Shown: positions 48,509 through 58,015, counted from the stretch's first letter. The stretch is 64,000 bases of DNA from Ornithinimicrobium sediminis (GCF_021272345.1 NZ_JAJSDQ010000006.1:1-64000), one strand, 5' to 3'. A program made the numbers and translations. Notes: generated by a model not told the origin, from the sequence alone.

Positions 48509-49519
48509 TCAGCCTGGACGGGGCTCCTGCTGGGGTTGCTCCAGGGGCGGTTGGACCGGGGTAAGCGGCCCCGGCTCCTCGCCGTTCTCGCGTCGCTGGT
48601 CCCACCAGTCGTTGAGCCGCGAGACCGGTCCCCGGTAGTCCGGCGGGGGCCACAGCCGGCGGATCGCGGCGTTGAAGGCCGCCCCGACCAGCACCGCGAG
48701 GGCGAGGAAGTAGAGCCAGACCAGCAGGATGATCGGAGCCGAGAGGGGTCCGAAGATCGACGCCCCGCCGACGGCCTGCTCGGCCCCGTAGCGCAGCACG
48801 TTGGAGGCACCCACCCAGACCACCACCGCAAGGAGGGCTCCGCCGATGTCCCGGAAGAACGGGGACCGCTGGGGGGTGGCGAAGTGGTACAGCCCGGTCA
48901 GGCTCACCAGCCCCAGAAGTCCCACGATGGGCCAGTAGCCTGCCACCAGGAACTGCGCCTGGTCGGGCAGCCACACGCGCAGGTACCGGGGCCCGATCAG
49001 CACCAGGGGCACCGTGATGCCCATCGCCACGGTGAGGCCGACGTAGAGGGACAGGCTGAGCGCCCGGGAGCGGACCATCCCCCGGTAGCCCATCTGGCCG
49101 TACATGATCACGATCGTGTCCATGAAGACGTGCAGCGCACGGGAGCCTGCCCACAGCGACAGCAGGAACCCTGCAGAGAGCAGGTCGGCACGCCCACCGA
49201 CCAGGGTGTCGTTGACCGTCGGCATGATGACCTGGTCGACTGTGTCCTCGGTCAGGAAGCGCAGCGCCCAGGTCTCGATGGCCTCGGTGACCGTGTCGAT
49301 CACGTCGGTGCCCAGCTGGCGACCGACGAAGCCCACCCCGGCGATGAGGGCCAGCAGCAGGGGTGGCACCGAGAGCAGGGCGAAGAACGCAGCCTCGGCA
49401 GCCAGGCCGGTCACCCGGTATCGCAGGGCGATCGTGCCGGTCTCGACCACGACACGTGCGACGTTGAGCGCTCCGGGGACCGGTGCCAGCACCCGCCGGA
49501 CACGCTGCCGAAACGTCAC
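48509..49519 (-). CDS. YihY/BrkB-family membrane protein
   Basis: A 336-residue protein with six hydrophobic segments in the YihY (virulence factor BrkB, formerly labelled RNase BN) pattern: RVTGLAAEAAFFALLSVPPLLLALIAG, SAGFLLSLWAGSRALHVFM and IFGPLSAPIILLVWLYFLALAVLVGAAFNA. The family is of unknown function, and the old ribonuclease label is incorrect. The C-terminus is Pro/Glu-rich and cytoplasmic. GTG at 49519 is chosen because TACCGT ends 6 bases upstream; the longer frame has no support. Confidence 0.9.
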   Translation of the reverse strand: MTFRQRVRRVLAPVPGALNVARVVVETGTIALRYRVTGLAAEAAFFALLSVPPLLLALIAGVGFVGRQLGTDVIDTVTEAIETWALRFLTEDTVDQVIMPTVNDTLVGGRADLLSAGFLLSLWAGSRALHVFMDTIVIMYGQMGYRGMVRSRALSLSLYVGLTVAMGITVPLVLIGPRYLRVWLPDQAQFLVAGYWPIVGLLGLVSLTGLYHFATPQRSPFFRDIGGALLAVVVWVGASNVLRYGAEQAVGGASIFGPLSAPIILLVWLYFLALAVLVGAAFNAAIRRLWPPPDYRGPVSRLNDWWDQRRENGEEPGPLTPVQPPLEQPQQEPRPG

Positions 49520-49525
49520 GTCCCC

Positions 49526-49531
49526 ACGGTA
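49526..49531 (-). promoter_or_regulatory. -10 box of the YihY gene (leaderless arrangement)
   Basis: On the minus strand TACCGT ends 6 bases before the GTG at 49519, and no Shine-Dalgarno sequence is seen. Confidence 0.5.
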
Positions 49532-49644
49532 GCCGCAGCACCGGCGCACACCCCGGAAGCCGTCGGGAGCGCCGCCATGGGACACAATGAACGTCGCCGA
49601 CAGCGCCGTCGGACTCTTTTGACCGCCCGACAGGAAGACCGTTG

Positions 49645-51783
49645 ATGGACATCTGGCCCGGCAAGCCCTACCCCTTGGGCGCCACGTATGACGGCAGTGG
49701 CGTCAACTTCGCGATCTTCTCCGAGGTCGCCGAGAGGGTCGAGCTCTGCCTGATCGGCGAGCGCGGCAAGGAGACCCGCCACGAGCTGACCGAGGTCGAC
49801 GCCCACGTCTGGCACGCCTACCTGCCGACGGTCCAGCCCGGGCAGCGCTACGGCTACCGCATCCACGGGCCGTACGCCCCCGAGCACGGCCACCGCTGCA
49901 ACCCGCACAAGCTCCTGCTCGACCCGTACGCCAAGGCCATCGAGGGCCAGGGCGACGGCGGACAGCCGCTGTTCGGCTACACCTTCGGCGACCCCGACTC
50001 CTTCAACACCGAGGACTCCCTGGGGCACACGATGATGTCGATCGTGGTCAACCCCTTCTTCGACTGGGGCCACGACCGGCCGCCGCGGCACGAGTACCAC
50101 GACACCGTCATCTACGAGGCCCACGTCAAGGGTCTGACCATGACCCATCCGGAGGTGCCCGACGACATCCGCGGCACGTATGCCGGGCTGGCGCACCCGG
50201 CGGTCGTGGAGCACCTGTCCAACCTCGGGGTCACCGCGGTGGAGCTCCTGCCCGTGCACCAGTTCGTGCAGGACAGCCACCTGGTCGACCAGGGGCTGTC
50301 CAACTACTGGGGCTACAACACGATCGGCTTCCTCGCGCCGCACAACGGGTATGCCGCATACGGCACCCGGGGTCAGCAGGTCACCGAGTTCAAGTCGATG
50401 GTGAAGGCGCTGCACGACGCCGACATCGAGGTCATCCTCGACGTGGTCTACAACCACACGGCCGAGGGCAACCACATGGGGCCGACACTGGCCTTCCGCG
50501 GCATCGACAACGCCTCCTACTACCGGCTCGTCGACCACGCCCCGCAGCACTACTACGACACCACCGGCACGGGCAACAGCCTGCTCATGCGCAGCCCGCA
50601 CGTGCTGCAGCTGATCATGGACTCGCTGCGCTACTGGGTGACCGAGATGCACGTGGACGGCTTCCGCTTCGACCTGGCCGCGACCCTGGCCCGGCAGTTC
50701 CACGAGGTCGACAAGCTGTCCGCCTTCTTCGACATCATCCAGCAGGACCCGGTGATCTCCCAGGTCAAGCTCATCGCCGAGCCCTGGGACCTCGGCGACG
50801 GCGGCTACCAGGTGGGCAACTTCCCACCGCTGTGGACCGAGTGGAACGGCAAGTACCGCGACACCGTGCGGGACTTCTGGCGCGGGGAGCCCTCCACCCT
50901 CGGCGAGTTCGCCTCACGCCTCACCGGCTCCTCCGACCTCTACGAGCACTCCGGCCGGCGCCCCTACGCCTCGATCAACTTCGTCACCGCCCACGACGGC
51001 TTCACGCTGCGTGACCTGGTGTCCTACAACCACAAGCACAACGACGCCAACGGCGAGGGCGGGCAGGACGGCGAGAGCCACAACCGCTCGTGGAACTGCG
51101 GCGCCGAGGGCCCGACGGACGACCCCGACATCCTGACGATGCGCCTGCGCCAGCAGAAGAACTTCCTGGCCACCCTGCTGCTCAGCCAGGGGGTGCCGAT
51201 GATCCTGCACGGTGACGAGCTCAGCCGCACCCAGCAGGGGAACAACAACGTCTACGCCCAGGACAACGAGCTGGCGTGGGTCGACTGGGAGATCGCCGAC
51301 GACGAGCAGGAGCTCTTCGACTTCACCTCGTCCCTGATCCGGCTGCGCAAGGAGCACCCGGTGCTGCGCCGGCGGCGGTTCTTCGCCGGCGACGCCGACC
51401 ACGGCGGCCAGAGCGAGCTGGGTGACATCGTCTGGTACACCCCGGAAGGCGCCGTCATGGACGGCCAGGACTGGCACACCAGCCGCACCTCGCTCATGGT
51501 CTTCCTCAACGGCGAGGCGATCTCGACGACCGACACCAAGGGCCGCCCCGTCGTCGACGACCACTTCCTGCTGCTGTTCAACGCCTTCCACGAGGCCGTC
51601 GCGTTCACCGTGCCGGACGACATCGACGCCCGCGTGTGGACCGTCGTCGTCGACACCAGCGACGAGGGTGACACGCTGGCCGAGCCCGGCGAGCCGGTCA
51701 CGTGGGACGCCGGCTCCACGCACGAGCTGCCCCCGCGTGCGGTCGTCGTGCTGCTGGGGGTGCCCGAGCCCGAGCTCGACTGA
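49645..51783 (+). CDS. glgX: glycogen debranching enzyme GlgX
   Basis: A 712-residue isoamylase-type GH13 enzyme that cuts alpha-1,6 branches of phosphorylase-trimmed glycogen. An N-terminal CBM48 domain (PLGATYDGSGVNFAIFSEVAERVELCLI) precedes the barrel. Catalytic residues are Asp343 (VDGFRFDLAAT), Glu379 (KLIAEPWDLG) and Asp451 (VTAHDGFTLRDLV). The GlgX-specific stretch QDGESHNRSWNCGAEGPTDD is present. The length is normal. The ATG at 49645 has AGGAAG upstream. The GH13 gene at 18018 is the only other alpha-glucan gene in the window. Confidence 0.95.
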   Translation: MDIWPGKPYPLGATYDGSGVNFAIFSEVAERVELCLIGERGKETRHELTEVDAHVWHAYLPTVQPGQRYGYRIHGPYAPEHGHRCNPHKLLLDPYAKAIEGQGDGGQPLFGYTFGDPDSFNTEDSLGHTMMSIVVNPFFDWGHDRPPRHEYHDTVIYEAHVKGLTMTHPEVPDDIRGTYAGLAHPAVVEHLSNLGVTAVELLPVHQFVQDSHLVDQGLSNYWGYNTIGFLAPHNGYAAYGTRGQQVTEFKSMVKALHDADIEVILDVVYNHTAEGNHMGPTLAFRGIDNASYYRLVDHAPQHYYDTTGTGNSLLMRSPHVLQLIMDSLRYWVTEMHVDGFRFDLAATLARQFHEVDKLSAFFDIIQQDPVISQVKLIAEPWDLGDGGYQVGNFPPLWTEWNGKYRDTVRDFWRGEPSTLGEFASRLTGSSDLYEHSGRRPYASINFVTAHDGFTLRDLVSYNHKHNDANGEGGQDGESHNRSWNCGAEGPTDDPDILTMRLRQQKNFLATLLLSQGVPMILHGDELSRTQQGNNNVYAQDNELAWVDWEIADDEQELFDFTSSLIRLRKEHPVLRRRRFFAGDADHGGQSELGDIVWYTPEGAVMDGQDWHTSRTSLMVFLNGEAISTTDTKGRPVVDDHFLLLFNAFHEAVAFTVPDDIDARVWTVVVDTSDEGDTLAEPGEPVTWDAGSTHELPPRAVVVLLGVPEPELD

Positions 51784-51810
51784 CGTCATCCGGCGCGGTC
51801 GGCCGCGGGC

Positions 51811-52722
51811 TCAGCTCGCGGCCAGCCGCGCCTTCTCGGTCTCCACGTCGAAGTCGGCCGACGGCCAGGCCAGGTCGAGGGACCGCATGTGCTCGAGCAG
51901 GAGCTGCTGCACCGCCAGGCGGGCATACCACTTGCGGTCCGCGGGCACCACGAACCAGGGCACTGCCTCCGTCGAGCACTTCACCAGCGCCGCCTGGTAG
52001 GCCTCCATGTAGTCGTCCCAGTGGCCCCGCTCGGTCACGTCGCCGGGGTTGTACTTCCAGTGCTTGTCGGGGCGGTCGAGCCGCTCCTGCAGCCGCTCGC
52101 CCTGCTCCTTCTTCGAGATGTGCATCATCACCTTGACGACCGTCGTCCCGTCCGCCACGAGGCTCTGCTCGAAGTCGTTGATGGTGCGGTAGCGCCGCTT
52201 CCACTGGGCCGGTGGCACCAGGTCGTGGACGCGCACGATGAGCACGTCCTCGTAGTGCGAGCGGTCGAAGACCCCGATCATGCCGGGCCCGGGCAGCGCA
52301 TTGCGGATGCGCCACAGGAAGGGGTGGTCGAGCTCCTCCTGCGTGGGCTTCTTGAAGGCGGTGAGCTCCACGCCCTGAGGGTCCACCGAGCCGATGACGT
52401 GGCGCATGATGCCACCCTTGCCTGCCGTGTCGAGACCTTGGATGACCAGCAGCACGCGCTCGGCTCCCCCGGTGCGCCCGTGGGCGAAGAGCTTCTCCTG
52501 CAGCACGTCGAGCTCGGCGTCCGCCGCCGCGAGCGCCTCCTTGCCCTCGGCCTTCTTGCCGTCGAAGACCGGCGTGTCCCGGGGGTCCACGTCGGTCAGA
52601 GCGAAGCCCTCCCCCACGCGCAGTGCGTCGCTGAAGGGGGTCGCCGACTCCGTGGCCGTCGCCCGGCCCTTCGTGGTGCTGCTGCCAGCCTTCTTCGTCG
52701 CCTTGCTCTTCTTCTTCGCCAT
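51811..52722 (-). CDS. ppk2: polyphosphate kinase 2 family protein
   Basis: A 303-residue PPK2 enzyme that transfers phosphate between polyphosphate and nucleotides. The Walker A motif is LVIQGLDTAGKGGIMRHV. The lid and Walker B segments GVFDRSHYEDVLIVRV and RYRTINDFEQSLVADGTTVVKVMMHISKKEQ are typical. The subclass (AMP-, ADP- or GDP-specific) cannot be fixed by eye. The N-terminus is lysine-rich (MAKKKSKATKKAG) and probably disordered. The ATG at 52722 is chosen over an implausibly long upstream frame that overlaps the divergent reductase gene. Confidence 0.92.
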   Translation of the reverse strand: MAKKKSKATKKAGSSTTKGRATATESATPFSDALRVGEGFALTDVDPRDTPVFDGKKAEGKEALAAADAELDVLQEKLFAHGRTGGAERVLLVIQGLDTAGKGGIMRHVIGSVDPQGVELTAFKKPTQEELDHPFLWRIRNALPGPGMIGVFDRSHYEDVLIVRVHDLVPPAQWKRRYRTINDFEQSLVADGTTVVKVMMHISKKEQGERLQERLDRPDKHWKYNPGDVTERGHWDDYMEAYQAALVKCSTEAVPWFVVPADRKWYARLAVQQLLLEHMRSLDLAWPSADFDVETEKARLAAS

Positions 52723-52758
52723 GGGCCATGGTGACACGCTGCGAGTGAGTGCGCCACG

Positions 52759-53520
52759 ATGGGCGCCATGGAGCGGAGCAGCGGCGGCACAACGGATCTG
52801 CGCAGTGGTGTCACCGGTCGGGACGAGCTGGCCGAGCTGTATGCCGTCACGGCCCGGCGGTGGGTGCGAGCCGGCTTCGTCAGCACCTTGGACGGTCGTG
52901 TCGGCGGACCCGACGGGCTCTCCGGCTCCATCGGCTCCCCTGCCGACAAGGTCGTCTTCGACACCGTGCGGGCTCTGGCCGACGTCGTGGTGGTCGCCTC
53001 GGGCACCCTGCGCGTCGAGGGCTACACCCGCCTGGCCACCGCGCCCGGCTGGCTGGACCACCGTGAGCGGGCAGGGCGGCCGCCACACCCGCCGCTGGTG
53101 GCCGTCACCGCCTCGGGTGACCTGCCCGAGCGACTGCTGCAGGAGCGCCCCGGCACCGGCGACCTCGTCGTCGCGGTGGCCCGGCGCACCGACCCCCGGA
53201 GGGTGGCCGGGCTGAGGGACCGGCTCGGAGACGAGGCGGTCCTGGTCTGCGGCACGGACGAGGTGGAGCCCGAGGTGCTGCTGGAGCAGCTGGCGGAGCG
53301 GGGCTGGCGCCACGTGCTCCTCGAGGGCGGCCCGAGCCTGCTGGCCCAGTGGGTCGACGCGGAGGTCGTGGACGAGCTCTGCCTCACCCTGCGGCCCCTG
53401 CTCGTGGGCGGTGGTGGGCCGTCGCTGCTCACCGGTGCACCGGAGCGGGTGCGACAGGCCCGGCTGCTCTCGGTGCTCAGTCTCGACGACGACCTGATGA
53501 TGCGCTACCGCCTGCGCTGA
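52759..53520 (+). CDS. RibD C-terminal / pyrimidine reductase family protein
   Basis: A 253-residue dihydrofolate-reductase-fold protein with the RibD-C pattern: FVSTLDGRVGG, GSPADKVVFDTVRALADVVVVASGTLRVEGY, HVLLEGGPSLLAQWVDAEVVDEL and PLLVGGGGPSLLTG. It lacks the N-terminal deaminase domain of full RibD, so it would act as a stand-alone NADPH-dependent reductase in riboflavin-like or other pathways. Start ATG 52759, or 52768. Its last 44 bases overlap the end of the convergent hydrolase gene. Confidence 0.87.
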   Translation: MGAMERSSGGTTDLRSGVTGRDELAELYAVTARRWVRAGFVSTLDGRVGGPDGLSGSIGSPADKVVFDTVRALADVVVVASGTLRVEGYTRLATAPGWLDHRERAGRPPHPPLVAVTASGDLPERLLQERPGTGDLVVAVARRTDPRRVAGLRDRLGDEAVLVCGTDEVEPEVLLEQLAERGWRHVLLEGGPSLLAQWVDAEVVDELCLTLRPLLVGGGGPSLLTGAPERVRQARLLSVLSLDDDLMMRYRLR

Positions 53521-54736
53521 CCGTCGGAGGCGGGTCGTCGCGGATGGCGCCGGTGGTGAGGAAGTCGGCCACCAGCCGTTCCCACCGCTGGGGGTCGGTG
53601 TTCCACTCCCGGCAGTGCAGCGCCTGCTCCCACAGCGCCAGCTGCACCAGGTCGGGCCGGCGCCGCGCCAGGGCCTGCGAGGGACCCGAGGGCACGACGT
53701 CGTCGGCCACCGAGTGGATGAGCAGCACCGGGTGCTCGAGCTCGTCGGCCCGGGCCACCCAGTTGGTCACCCCGATGTCGATGGGCTCGGCCGCGCCGAG
53801 CAGCCCGCGGGCCCACGGGTGCCCCAGCAGTCCTTTGGAGATCACGTCGGCGCCGAAGGGCATCCGGTTGATGTCGGCCTGGTGGGAGATGACGTCGCCC
53901 CAGTCGATGACCGGGCCGTCGAGCACCACCTTGCGCACCCACCCTGCCAGCGGCGAGCGGTCCAGGGTCTGCAGCACGACGGCGCCCCCCATGGACCATC
54001 CGAACAGCACGACCTCGCGGGCGCCGTGACGCACGGCATACCGGATGGCGGCCTCGATGTCCCGCCACTCCGACAGCCCGAGGTTGTAACGGCCGTCGAT
54101 GCTGGCGGGGGCGCCGATGTCGTTGCGGTACATGGGGACCAAGGAGACGTACCCCAGGCGGTGCAGCACCGGCAGGGCCCGCAGGGTCTCCTCGCGACGG
54201 GCGCTGCGGCCGTGCACGAGGACGGCCCATCGCGTGCGGTCTCCGTCGGTGTCGGCGGCCGGGGGCACGCGCCACGCCGGGAGGTCGCCGATGTCGCTGG
54301 TGACCAGGACGTCCTCGTGCGCCAGCCCGTGCGCCGTCATCGGGTCACCGCAGTAGAGGTAGCCGTTCCACCGGGCCGTGCCCACCCGGAGCTCCCCGGC
54401 GTCCACGCCGAGCACCTCCCGGGTCACGGTGTGCTCGGCGGCCCGTCGCGACGTCGCGTCGACCGCGAGGACGTCGCCCAGGCGGGCGTGGCCCGCTCCA
54501 CCGTCGAGCCACAGCCCGTAGTGCCCCGGGGCGAGGGTGTGCGGCTCGGCGACCAGGGTGACGGTGCCGTCGCCGACCTCGACCACGGTCGTGTCGTCCT
54601 TCTTCTCGTGCTCCGGGGTGATGATGCGGCGGGCGAAGTAGGTCGCGGCACCGAACGAGCCCAGCGAGGCCACCACCCCCAGGGCCATCCCGGCCACGGC
54701 AGCGGTGGTCGCGGCCCGCGCGGCCTTGGCGTCCAT
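53477..54736 (-). CDS. membrane-anchored alpha/beta hydrolase
   Basis: A 419-residue protein with an N-terminal signal-anchor helix (TTAAVAGMALGVVASLGSFGAATYF, about residues 9-33) and a beta-rich stretch. The alpha/beta hydrolase domain has nucleophile motif FGWSMGGAV, Asp in HSVADDVVP and His in QALHCREWN. It would act outside the membrane as an esterase or peptidase of unknown substrate. The ATG at 54736 overlaps the ligC stop by one base (TGATG), so it is coupled to ligC. Its 3' end overlaps the convergent reductase gene by 44 bases. Confidence 0.85.
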   Translation of the reverse strand: MDAKAARAATTAAVAGMALGVVASLGSFGAATYFARRIITPEHEKKDDTTVVEVGDGTVTLVAEPHTLAPGHYGLWLDGGAGHARLGDVLAVDATSRRAAEHTVTREVLGVDAGELRVGTARWNGYLYCGDPMTAHGLAHEDVLVTSDIGDLPAWRVPPAADTDGDRTRWAVLVHGRSARREETLRALPVLHRLGYVSLVPMYRNDIGAPASIDGRYNLGLSEWRDIEAAIRYAVRHGAREVVLFGWSMGGAVVLQTLDRSPLAGWVRKVVLDGPVIDWGDVISHQADINRMPFGADVISKGLLGHPWARGLLGAAEPIDIGVTNWVARADELEHPVLLIHSVADDVVPSGPSQALARRRPDLVQLALWEQALHCREWNTDPQRWERLVADFLTTGAIRDDPPPTVSAGGSASSGRRRD

Positions 54737-55803
54737 CAGCGTCCGTCCAGCACGTCGGACAGGTCGAACGCGACCGGGCGCTCCAGCTGGTCGTAGGTGC
54801 AGCTGGACGGGTCGCGGTCGGGCCTCCAGCGCACGAACTGGGTCGTATGCCGGAAGCGTGCACCCTCCATGTAGTCGTACTTCACCTCGAGCACCCGCTC
54901 CGGTCGCAGCGGCACGAAGGACAGGTCCTTGCCGGCGTTCCACCGCGACGTCTCGTTCTTGCGCGGGGTCCGCTCCCCGGCCTCGTGCGCCGCCCAGCTC
55001 CACGGGTGCTCGTCCCAGGCGCAGACCAGCGGCTGCAGCTCGGCGAAGAGCTCCCTGCGGCGGGCCATCGGGAACGCCCCGACGACCCCGACGCTGGCCA
55101 GCGTGCCCGCGTCGTCGTAGAGGCCCAGCAGCAGTGAGCCGACGACGCCGGGTCCGGACTTGTGCACGCGGTAGCCGGCCAGCACACAGTCGGCCGTGCG
55201 CACGTGCTTGACCTTGGTCATCACGCGCTTGTCGGGCTGGTAGGTCAGCGTGGGCGACTTGGCGACCAGGCCGTCCAGACCCGCGCCCTCGAACTGCTCG
55301 AACCAGCGCCGGGCCTCCTCCACGTCGCGGGTGAGCGGGGTGAGGTGGACGGGCGCCTGCGCGGTGGCGAAGGCCTCCTCCAGCAGGGCGCGCCGGCGCT
55401 CGAGCGGCTCCTGGGTGAGGTCGTCGTCACCCAGCGCCAGCAGGTCGAAGGCGACGAAGCTCGCCGGCGTCTGCTCCGCGAGCATCCGCACGCGGCTGTC
55501 CGCCGGGTGGATCCGCTGCTGCAGCGCCTCGAAGTCGAGGCGGTTGCCGGCCAGGTCGGCGACGACGATCTCACCGTCGACCACGGCCCGCTGCGGGAAG
55601 GATGCCAGGACCGCGTCCACCACCTCGGGGAAGTAGCGGGTCAGGGGACGCTCGTTCCGGCTGCCGATGACGACCTCGTCACCGTCCCGGAAGACGACCG
55701 ACCGGAAGCCGTCCCACTTGGGCTCGTAGAGCTGCCCCGGCGGGATGGTGGTCGCGGGCTTGGCCAGCATCGGCTTGACCGGCGGCATGACGGGCAGGTC
55801 CAC
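54736..55803 (-). CDS. ligC: ATP-dependent DNA ligase LigC
   Basis: A 355-residue ligase with an adenylation domain and a C-terminal OB domain. The adenylated Lys29 is in EPKWDGFRSV; further motifs are GEIVVAD, SFVAFDLLAL and DGLVAKSPTLTY, and the OB part includes VPLRPERVLEVKYDYMEGARFRHTTQF. LigC ligases act in alternative end joining and base-excision repair in mycobacteria. GTG at 55803 gives the typical VDLPVMPPVKPMLAKP start; ATG at 55812 is an alternative. It is transcribed together with the hydrolase gene. Confidence 0.92.
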   Translation of the reverse strand: MDLPVMPPVKPMLAKPATTIPPGQLYEPKWDGFRSVVFRDGDEVVIGSRNERPLTRYFPEVVDAVLASFPQRAVVDGEIVVADLAGNRLDFEALQQRIHPADSRVRMLAEQTPASFVAFDLLALGDDDLTQEPLERRRALLEEAFATAQAPVHLTPLTRDVEEARRWFEQFEGAGLDGLVAKSPTLTYQPDKRVMTKVKHVRTADCVLAGYRVHKSGPGVVGSLLLGLYDDAGTLASVGVVGAFPMARRRELFAELQPLVCAWDEHPWSWAAHEAGERTPRKNETSRWNAGKDLSFVPLRPERVLEVKYDYMEGARFRHTTQFVRWRPDRDPSSCTYDQLERPVAFDLSDVLDGR

Positions 55804-55970
55804 AGCACACATCCTGCCCCATACCGCTGACACCCGGTGGAACCCGGCAGCCCCGGTCGAGTCCCCCGGAGCGGAGTCCCCGCCATCCGTTCCGGTCGCC
55901 GCACAGCACGGTCGGCACTAACCTCAGAAGGCAGCGCAACACGAAGAGCCTGCACAACGAAGGAGCCACC

Positions 55971-56126
55971 GTGATCATCCTGGGCGTCATCCTCATCGTG
56001 CTCGGCGTCGTCCTCGACATCGGCATCCTCTACACGATCGGCATCATCCTGGCCGTCATCGGAGCCATCCTGTGGGTCCTCGGCCTGATGGGCCGCGCTG
56101 TCGGCGGACGTGCGCACTACTACTGA
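55971..56126 (+). CDS. DUF6131 family small membrane protein
   Basis: A 51-residue protein of two hydrophobic stretches (MIILGVILIVLGVVLDIGIL and YTIGIILAVIGAILWVLGLM), ending GRAVGGRAHYY, the full pattern of DUF6131 proteins common in actinobacteria. AAGGAG lies 6 bases before the GTG. Function is unknown. The next gene starts 98 bases downstream with its own -10 box. Confidence 0.85.
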   Translation: MIILGVILIVLGVVLDIGILYTIGIILAVIGAILWVLGLMGRAVGGRAHYY

Positions 56127-56211
56127 GCCGCGTCACCCCCACCAGACTGCGCCCCTCGACCGCACCGGTCGGGGGGCGCTGCCACGTCGCGTGCACACCA
56201 TGGTGACTCGC

Positions 56212-56217
56212 TACCCT
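56212..56217 (+). promoter_or_regulatory. -10 box of the P-loop kinase gene (leaderless arrangement)
   Basis: TACCCT ends 6 bases before the GTG at 56224, which begins the protein right before its P-loop. Confidence 0.5.
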
Positions 56218-56223
56218 GGGGTC

Positions 56224-56904
56224 GTGCAGCTCCAGGTTCTTGGTCCCTCCGGCGTCGGCAAGACGACGACCCTGCGGGCCGCCGAGGCACTGCGCTCGGA
56301 CCCTCCCGAGTGGCTCGCACCGGCGGAGGCCGACGCGCTCGTCCCGCGGGCGACGAGCGCCCGGGCACGCGGGGAGGGGGTCAACCACGAGATGTTCGCC
56401 GCCCTCGTCGACGGGTGCGTCGACGTGCTGTCGCGGGCGCACCTGCGCCCCTCCCAGAAGATCGCCGCGCTCACCATCCTGCGCGAGTCCTGCTACAAGG
56501 CCCTGATGCTGCACCGCCTCCACCCCCACCTGCCTGTCGTGCACGACGAGCTCGTGCTCAACCGCGCCTTCAGCGTGCTGACCCACTCCTCCCGGCTCGA
56601 GCGCGACGCCACCTGGTTCTTCGAGACCGCTCCGGTGCCGGACCGGGCCGTGGTGATGAGAGCCGACCCGTCCACCCTCGTGTCCCGGGTGCTCGAGCGT
56701 GGCACCCGCCCGAACGTCTACCTCTTCACCGACGACACGCAGCTGCCTGAGGTCGTCGCGCGCACCCTGGAGGTTGCCACCGTGGCCGCCGAGTCCCTGG
56801 CCGCGCGAGGTGTGTCGGTCCTCACGCTCGAGCTCGGGGACGACACCGCGGCGTCAGCGCGGGCCCTGCACGAGGCCGTCGTCGGGGGGCCGCCGACGGC
56901 GTGA
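56224..56904 (+). CDS. P-loop kinase-like protein (thymidylate kinase-like fold)
   Basis: A 226-residue nucleotide-binding protein with a Walker A motif only eight residues from the start (VLGPSGVGKTTTLRA), a DELVLNRAF segment, RADPSTLVSRVLERGTRPNVY as a possible LID, and an Asp/Glu-rich end. It fits the nucleoside/thymidylate kinase-like group but the phosphate acceptor is unknown. GTG at 56224 is favoured by the -10 box 6 bases upstream. It lies between small membrane and repair genes without an obvious operon partner. Confidence 0.7.
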   Translation: MQLQVLGPSGVGKTTTLRAAEALRSDPPEWLAPAEADALVPRATSARARGEGVNHEMFAALVDGCVDVLSRAHLRPSQKIAALTILRESCYKALMLHRLHPHLPVVHDELVLNRAFSVLTHSSRLERDATWFFETAPVPDRAVVMRADPSTLVSRVLERGTRPNVYLFTDDTQLPEVVARTLEVATVAAESLAARGVSVLTLELGDDTAASARALHEAVVGGPPTA

Positions 56905-56950
56905 GGTGCGCCGGCCTGCCCGTGCGCGTCCAGGCTCGTCGTGCCGCCGC

Positions 56951-58015
56951 TCAGCCGGGGATGTCGTCGGGGATGTCGTGCCGCTTGCGGCTGGGCTGCA
57001 CCCGTCGTGGCTCGCCCGGCATCTTGGGGTAGTCGGGCGGGAAGGGCATCTCCCCCAGGCCGCGCTCCAGGTCGGCCTGCCACAGCTCCAGCGCGGCGTC
57101 CAGGGACGGCGCGGCCGCGGGGTCCGGGCCGTGCAGGCCCTCCCACGGGTCGCCGCCCTCGGCGAGCCGCGCAGGCACCGTGTGGACGGTGAGGCCGCCG
57201 GGCGTGACGTGGGTGAGCTCGTCCCACTCGACCGGCACCGAGACCGGCGCACCCGGCAGCGGGCGTGGGCTCCAGGCGGAGGCCAGGGTGCGGTCGCGAC
57301 AGGCCTGGTTGAAGTCCACGAAGACCTTGTCGCCGCGCTCCTCCTTCCACCACGCCGTCGTGACGAGCTCTGGCATCCGCCGCTCCACCTCGCGGGCGAG
57401 GCCGATGACGGCGTGGCGCACGTCGAGGAACTCCCGCTCCGGGCGCACCTCGGCGAAGACGTGCACACCCCGGCTGCCGGTGGTCTTGACGAAGGGACGG
57501 AGCCCGACCTCCTCGAGCACCGTGCGCAGGGCCAGCGCGACGGTCACCACGTCCCGGAACGGGCGGCCGGGCTGGGGGTCCAGGTCGACCCTGACCTCGT
57601 CCGGACGGTCGGTGTCCGGGGTCCGCACCGGCCAGGGGTGGAAGGTGATGGTGTTCATCTGCACCGCCCACACCGCTGCCGCCACCTCGTCGACGACCAG
57701 CTGTGGGTGACGACGCCCGGAGGGGTAGGTGACCTCCACCGTGCGGACCCACTCCGGCACACCCCGCGGTGGGTTCTTGGAGTAGAACTCCTCCCCCTCG
57801 ATGCCGGTGGGGAGGCGCTGCAGCGTCACCGGACGGTCCGCCAGACCACGCATCAGCGGCTCGCCGACCGCCACGACATACCGGGCCAGGTCGAGCTTGG
57901 TCACGGCCGGGCCGTGCTCGCTCGCGGGCCACAGCACCCGCTCCGGGCTGCTCACGCGCACCGACCTGTGGGACCCGTCGGCGGCGGTCACGTCGAGGCT
58001 GGTGGCACTGCCCAT
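56951..58015 (-). CDS. LigD-type polymerase (archaeo-eukaryotic primase family)
   Basis: A 354-residue stand-alone LigD polymerase domain. Motifs visible are RVDLDPQPG with the two catalytic aspartates, KTTGSRGVHVFAEV and VDFNQACRDRTLAS. It fills or extends ends with ribonucleotides in non-homologous end joining, working with Ku and LigC/LigD. Ku is not in this window. A TAGCCT -10 box ends 7 bases before the ATG. It is 1.1 kb from ligC and on the same strand, separated by two plus-strand genes. Confidence 0.9.
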   Translation of the reverse strand: MGSATSLDVTAADGSHRSVRVSSPERVLWPASEHGPAVTKLDLARYVVAVGEPLMRGLADRPVTLQRLPTGIEGEEFYSKNPPRGVPEWVRTVEVTYPSGRRHPQLVVDEVAAAVWAVQMNTITFHPWPVRTPDTDRPDEVRVDLDPQPGRPFRDVVTVALALRTVLEEVGLRPFVKTTGSRGVHVFAEVRPEREFLDVRHAVIGLAREVERRMPELVTTAWWKEERGDKVFVDFNQACRDRTLASAWSPRPLPGAPVSVPVEWDELTHVTPGGLTVHTVPARLAEGGDPWEGLHGPDPAAAPSLDAALELWQADLERGLGEMPFPPDYPKMPGEPRRVQPSRKRHDIPDDIPG

